Position numbers and translations under genes: made by a program. The notes below the pieces were generated by a model, which was not told the DNA's origin, did not search any database, and worked only from the letters and a program-made list of their open reading frames with translations. 64,000 nucleotides of DNA from Cercis canadensis (lineage: Eukaryota; Streptophyta; Magnoliopsida; Fabales; Fabaceae): NCBI GenBank assembly GCA_003255065.1, contig QAOA01000112.1, forward strand, positions 128,392 to 192,391, in the 5' to 3' direction. Shown piece by piece: positions 60,601 to 64,000 of the stretch. Position 1 is the first letter of the stretch. Each line of letters opens with the position of its first letter.

Positions 60601-61523
60601 AAATCAAAGGCATCCACAAGCCAAAAGTCATTCTATAATCTCAAATCAATAAGACCCAAATTAATATATAGCCATTGTGATTCCCCAAACCCAAACCATT
60701 GAAAACCCTTAATCAGAGCAAAGAATACGCAGAAATCATACCTTCAAGAAAAAATTCACAGATGATTATGAATTGAAGTGCTTTCAGCTTCTATGTTGCT
60801 CTTCCTCACTTTGTTTCTAGCTCCAGAACTTCTTCTTCTGCCTCTCCTCGGTTGGGTTTCTTCCCTTTCTCTCTATTCTCCTTTTTGCTTCTCCTCACGC
60901 ACTCTCCTTCTTGCTTAGTTGGTTCTCTGCTCTCTGAATGGGTTCTGCTCACTTGTGTTTCTGGTGTCTTTTCTTCTTGCTCAAAAATGGTTTTGGATCT
61001 CTCTCTCTCTCTCTCTACCCACTCCCTTTTTTACTATTCTTTCTCCCCTCCTTTACGTATGCTCCCTCCTTTGACTTAGATATTTTCCCTTTTTATCGTG
61101 ATTTCCCAATCTGCCCCCAATGTAACTGTCGCCCATCCCTTTTTTTTTTTAATTTGTTTAGTTATTTATTTAAAAAGAGGATAACTCATAGGCTGGACCA
61201 ATGGGAAGAGAAGAAAATTTATTCCTTGCTCTCCTATTAGCTGTCTTAGATCCAATGATGCAAAAAATTTACTCACAAAATTAATTTATATTTTTTATCT
61301 ACCATTTACAAAAATTGAAAAAAAAGAAACAAAAGATGGATCAAATGAGCTTAAATGAAAATGGGCTAAGTTGACAATAGATTGAGCTTAACATTTACTT
61401 AATTACAAAAGCCCAAACAACAAATAAAAAAAAAATTACTAATTAGAAATTAATAATTTATCTCCTTTTTTTTTCAAACATTTTTAAATCATGAAAAGAC
61501 CCGGACAAAATACGGTGTCTACA
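57689..61523 (-). mobile_element. F2: second long non-coding LTR element of the F family
   Basis: 3,835 bp with a perfect 5-bp duplication ATTAC (57684-57688 and 61524-61528). The minus strand starts TGTAGACACCGTATTTTG. The other end (TATCACAATGTACCCGAAGG on plus) aligns with F1's TGTCACAACATACCCGAAGG. It is collinear with F1: both have TCGCCCTA ... CCTAGGTCAGATA ... TACTACGCGACACAGATATA on the plus strand. No coding region. Poly-A runs with an N at 59785. Confidence 0.85.
59210..59830. repeat. About 190-bp tandem repeat, ~3 copies, inside F2
   Basis: Copies near 59325, 59517 and 59712 by the TATGGTTCTAATGAGACCAA-type landmark, same unit as 44560-45420 in F1. Interrupted by A runs at 59622-59637 and 59767-59793. 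Confidence 0.65.
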
Positions 61524-61528
61524 ATTAC

Positions 61529-62948
61529 AATGTCACTTTTCTCTTCAAATCTAAAAGATCAGTTTTTGGCTTTTCATTGAGGCATATATGATCACTTTGT
61601 GCTTCTCTTCCGCTCTTGGCTTTTTTTTTTTTTTCATTTTCTTTCTTAAGGTTCTACATTCTTTTTTCAAGGTCCATCAACAAACAATCCTATTAGAACA
61701 TTTGAACCTCAGTCCCAGTGTATGGTGATACTTGTCTTGGTACGTTTTGAAAGAAGACTTTAGGCACGAAGGGGACGACAAGAGTCATAATTTCTTATGA
61801 AGATAGCTGAAAAATGGCCACTTATCATTTCAAATCATGACTATACATTTTTTAGAATCTCAAGTTTAGGTACAAAAATTTATGCTCATGAAATGGCATG
61901 GTTTGCAAGGTAGTAGGACACGTCTGCTCTCTCTCTCTCTCTCTCTCTTTCTCCCTTCTTTTTAAAGGTTATATTGACCTTGGATGCATGTTATAAATAT
62001 TTAAAAAAAAATCCTGATTTTTGAGAAATATCCTCAATCAAATGGGAAGCAATGAAAATTAATAGCACAAAGGCTAGAAATTTCAATCATGAAATGGGTG
62101 GAGGGGCAAATTACATATCACCATAATAAAAATGTGGTTTAAGAAAAATTGATGAGAAATGAAACAAGAAACCAACATAAGATATCAAATGGAGACCTCC
62201 TAACAAAGGTGGAGCCAAGTTGCTATCTACTCGAGCTCCTATTATAGATGTGGAATTCTCAATCAAGGAGTGGGTTTAGGCAAGGGAATTATGATTTGAT
62301 AGCTTCTCCAAAGTTTTGAAGAGTACTTCAAATATGACGGAATGGCACTTTTGCATTAAAAAAGGAAACCAAAACATTTTTATTTTTTTTCATTTTTTTT
62401 TAAAATGTGATGCAGAAAACAAAAAAAAAATGCATGCTTTAATATGAAATGAGCAAAGATTTGTTTTTTTTTTTATATTATATATAAAAAAAAAGGAATT
62501 GATAGTGGACTATGATAAACGAAGCAAATGGTGAAGGGTTAAATGAGACAATATGTCGAGGGTGCATATGTAAAATGATGGCATAGATAAAATTAAGATG
62601 GAAATGCTTCAAATGAGAATTAAAAAATAAAGATGGAGGAAAATAAACTCATGAATAAAAAAAAAAAATTAAGAGTGACAATGAAAGTAAGACTTTACAA
62701 TGCCAAAGAGGTGCAACATATTGGATGAATATGATTAGAAAATGAGAAGCCAAAATAAGCCCCCAAGCCTACCAAGAATTCTAGGAGAAATGCAATGCGC
62801 ATGAATCAGGCTAAAGTTCAACCTGATAGGTCAAAGGTTCCAAATTGTTCTTATTGTGACTCACAATTGGGTTAGTAAGGTCTCCAATCCTCACCCATGA
62901 TAGGTTACAAGCAGAAATGATACAACTTGGCTGGGAATGTTTCACAAG
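61529..62948. other. Right-hand part of host region H
   Basis: Non-coding. Holds a (CT)n microsatellite at about 61928-61949 and several A/T homopolymers. The phrase AAGCCCCCAAGCCTACCAAG near 62757 resembles AAGCCCCCAAGTTTGAATAA near 57065, which supports that both sides of F2 belong to one repeat type. Confidence 0.4.
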
Positions 62949-64000
62949 CACTACAAGAAATTTCCTAGATTCCAATAAAATTTGTATTGTAGGAGAAGTG
63001 GCCATTGGAATTGCAAAATTCCAACAGAATTTTACTGTTGAAATTCGGTTTTAAAAAATAATTCAAATGAAAATTATTTTTTAATATATTTTAAAAAATA
63101 TATTTCTTTTATTTTTCAAAAGAAATTCGAAAATTATTTTTATTTTTTGAAATTCCAACAAAATGGAAATTTTGTGGAATTTCCTAATTTTTTTTTAACT
63201 TTTAAAGGTAAATTCTTAAATAATATTTCTTAAAAATTAAAATATTCCATTTGAGAAATTCTTGTGAATTTCTAATACATGTAATTGAAATGCAGCATTT
63301 CAAATGCATGTATTTATATAATTTTTTTTTTGGATACATTCTATTATAAAAAGAGTAATTTAACAAAAATATTCAAAACCTTGTTGTAGTTATAATTTAA
63401 CAACAGAACATGATCTCTATTAGTATTCTACAAAACAAGATAGCTTACAAATGAGGGAATTATATAGTAGAAATTAAATTCTTGCTAAGGAATCTTCATG
63501 AAACATCAAACGTAAACCTAAGAACCAATACAAGTGATATTATAAGAGGTAACTAGCCATCATACTCTCCCTGAGAAAATTTATTCTCTGGATAAAAGAC
63601 ATCTACAACTTGATTCCCGCCAAATTGTTCAAATTAAATGGCTTTGTGTTCAGATCTTTGTCGCCATTTCTATTTTTCAGTTGGATGATGGAGCTCTTGT
63701 AGCAAGTAAAGAATGGAAAGCACCTGACAATGTGCCTTAGTGTGATAAGATACTAGTCAAGGAAAGAAGGGGAATCTCTTAGAAAATAAGAAACATAACA
63801 CTGCTTTGAGATTTTGAGTACCACAATAGGATCGTCAAATTGAAGGCAATAAAATTTGCAACATTTCACATCTTGCGCTTAACAAAATATTTACTTTCCA
63901 TGAAGCTATATGAAGTTTCAAAATTTTTGGTGCTAAACAAACATAACAATATTGAACAAGTCACCAACCACTATTATGCAACAGAAAGACCACATGTGCT
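62949..64000 (+). mobile_element. CACTA-type transposon terminus (left end), element continues out of the window
   Basis: Starts CACTACAAGAAATTTCC and carries subterminal AATTCCAAC and GGAATTTCC motifs up to about 63260, similar to those at 55378-55658 read in reverse. From 63260 to the window end the sequence is AT-rich with no recognised transposase. The extent to the right is unknown. Confidence 0.6.

Larger units (their letters stand above)
55659..62948 (-). mobile_element. H: 3' end of a Tat-like LTR element, split by F2
   Basis: At 55790-55812 the text CCGGACAAAATTGGGTATCA, then ACA, is an LTR start on the minus strand (TGTTGATACCCAATTTTGTC), similar to the F start. Next to it, the minus strand has a purine tract GGCACAGGGGGGCTAT (55813-55828), as a polypurine tract before a 3' LTR. 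To its right come tandem repeats (56040-56665) and non-coding DNA up to 57688, resuming after F2 at 61529. No pol domains were recognised, so it is a broken remnant. Right extent is set only by the CACTA end at 62949. Confidence 0.5.

Noticed and set aside
55659-62948. H plus F2 as the cargo of one CACTA transposon
   Set aside because: The termini point the wrong way: TAGTG lies at the left and CACTA at the right of the interval.

Overview
This is nuclear DNA from a flowering plant, most likely a eudicot. It is AT-rich. Its host coding pieces are plant-type (NUP98 FG repeats, an X8/CBM43 exon, an ankyrin-TPR-type TPR exon) with short GT-AG introns. The rest is dominated by Ty3/gypsy LTR elements with tRNA-Asp-type primer sites, plus hAT, CACTA and MITE DNA transposons. 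I cannot name the species. Single N bases at 215, 1291, 19197 and 59785 and an N block at 28818-29046 mark contig joins or unresolved bases.

Layout. 1-1.8 kb: the 3' part of a chimeric gene, NUP98-like FG repeats spliced to an unrelated C-terminal helical/coiled-coil region (+ strand). 1.8-5.1 kb: AT-rich spacer with one small MITE. 5.1-13.7 kb: element B, an Athila-lineage Ty3/gypsy fossil on the minus strand, with 3' LTR, env-like ORF, integrase, RNase H and part of RT. 13.7-19.2 kb: a low-coding island of tandem repeats, two MITE structures (one a 1.37-kb palindrome) and a hAT transposase remnant. 19.2-28.3 kb: element A, a relative of B with gag, protease, RT, integrase and 5' LTR. 28.3-34.3 kb: a sequence gap, then element G (gag, protease, 5' LTR). 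34.5-34.75 kb: a lone decayed X8-domain exon. 34.8-37.3 kb: two nested, oppositely oriented solo-type LTRs (J1 in J2). 37.3-41.1 kb: element D (gag and 5' LTR). 43.1-53.2 kb: a TPR-protein gene fragment whose coding exon is split by a 4-kb non-coding LTR element (F1), itself split by element E. 55.4-63.3 kb: a Tat-like 3' region with 87-bp tandem repeats (H), split by a second 3.8-kb copy (F2) and bounded on both sides by outward-lying CACTA termini.

The host genes do not form a pathway; they are isolated remnants in a retroelement graveyard. The main information is insertion order, which target-site duplications resolve base by base: E (CCGGA) inside F1 (TTGCT/TTGTT) inside the TPR exon; F2 (ATTAC) inside H; J1 (TACAG) inside J2. 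All five gag/pol-bearing gypsy elements lie on the minus strand. I found no new defence, biosynthetic or RNA-guided system. The observations most worth testing are the NUP98 chimera, the F/J1 solo-LTR family whose long copies carry a 190-bp repeat array, the 87-bp array beside a polypurine tract, and the palindrome-rich LTRs of A and B.
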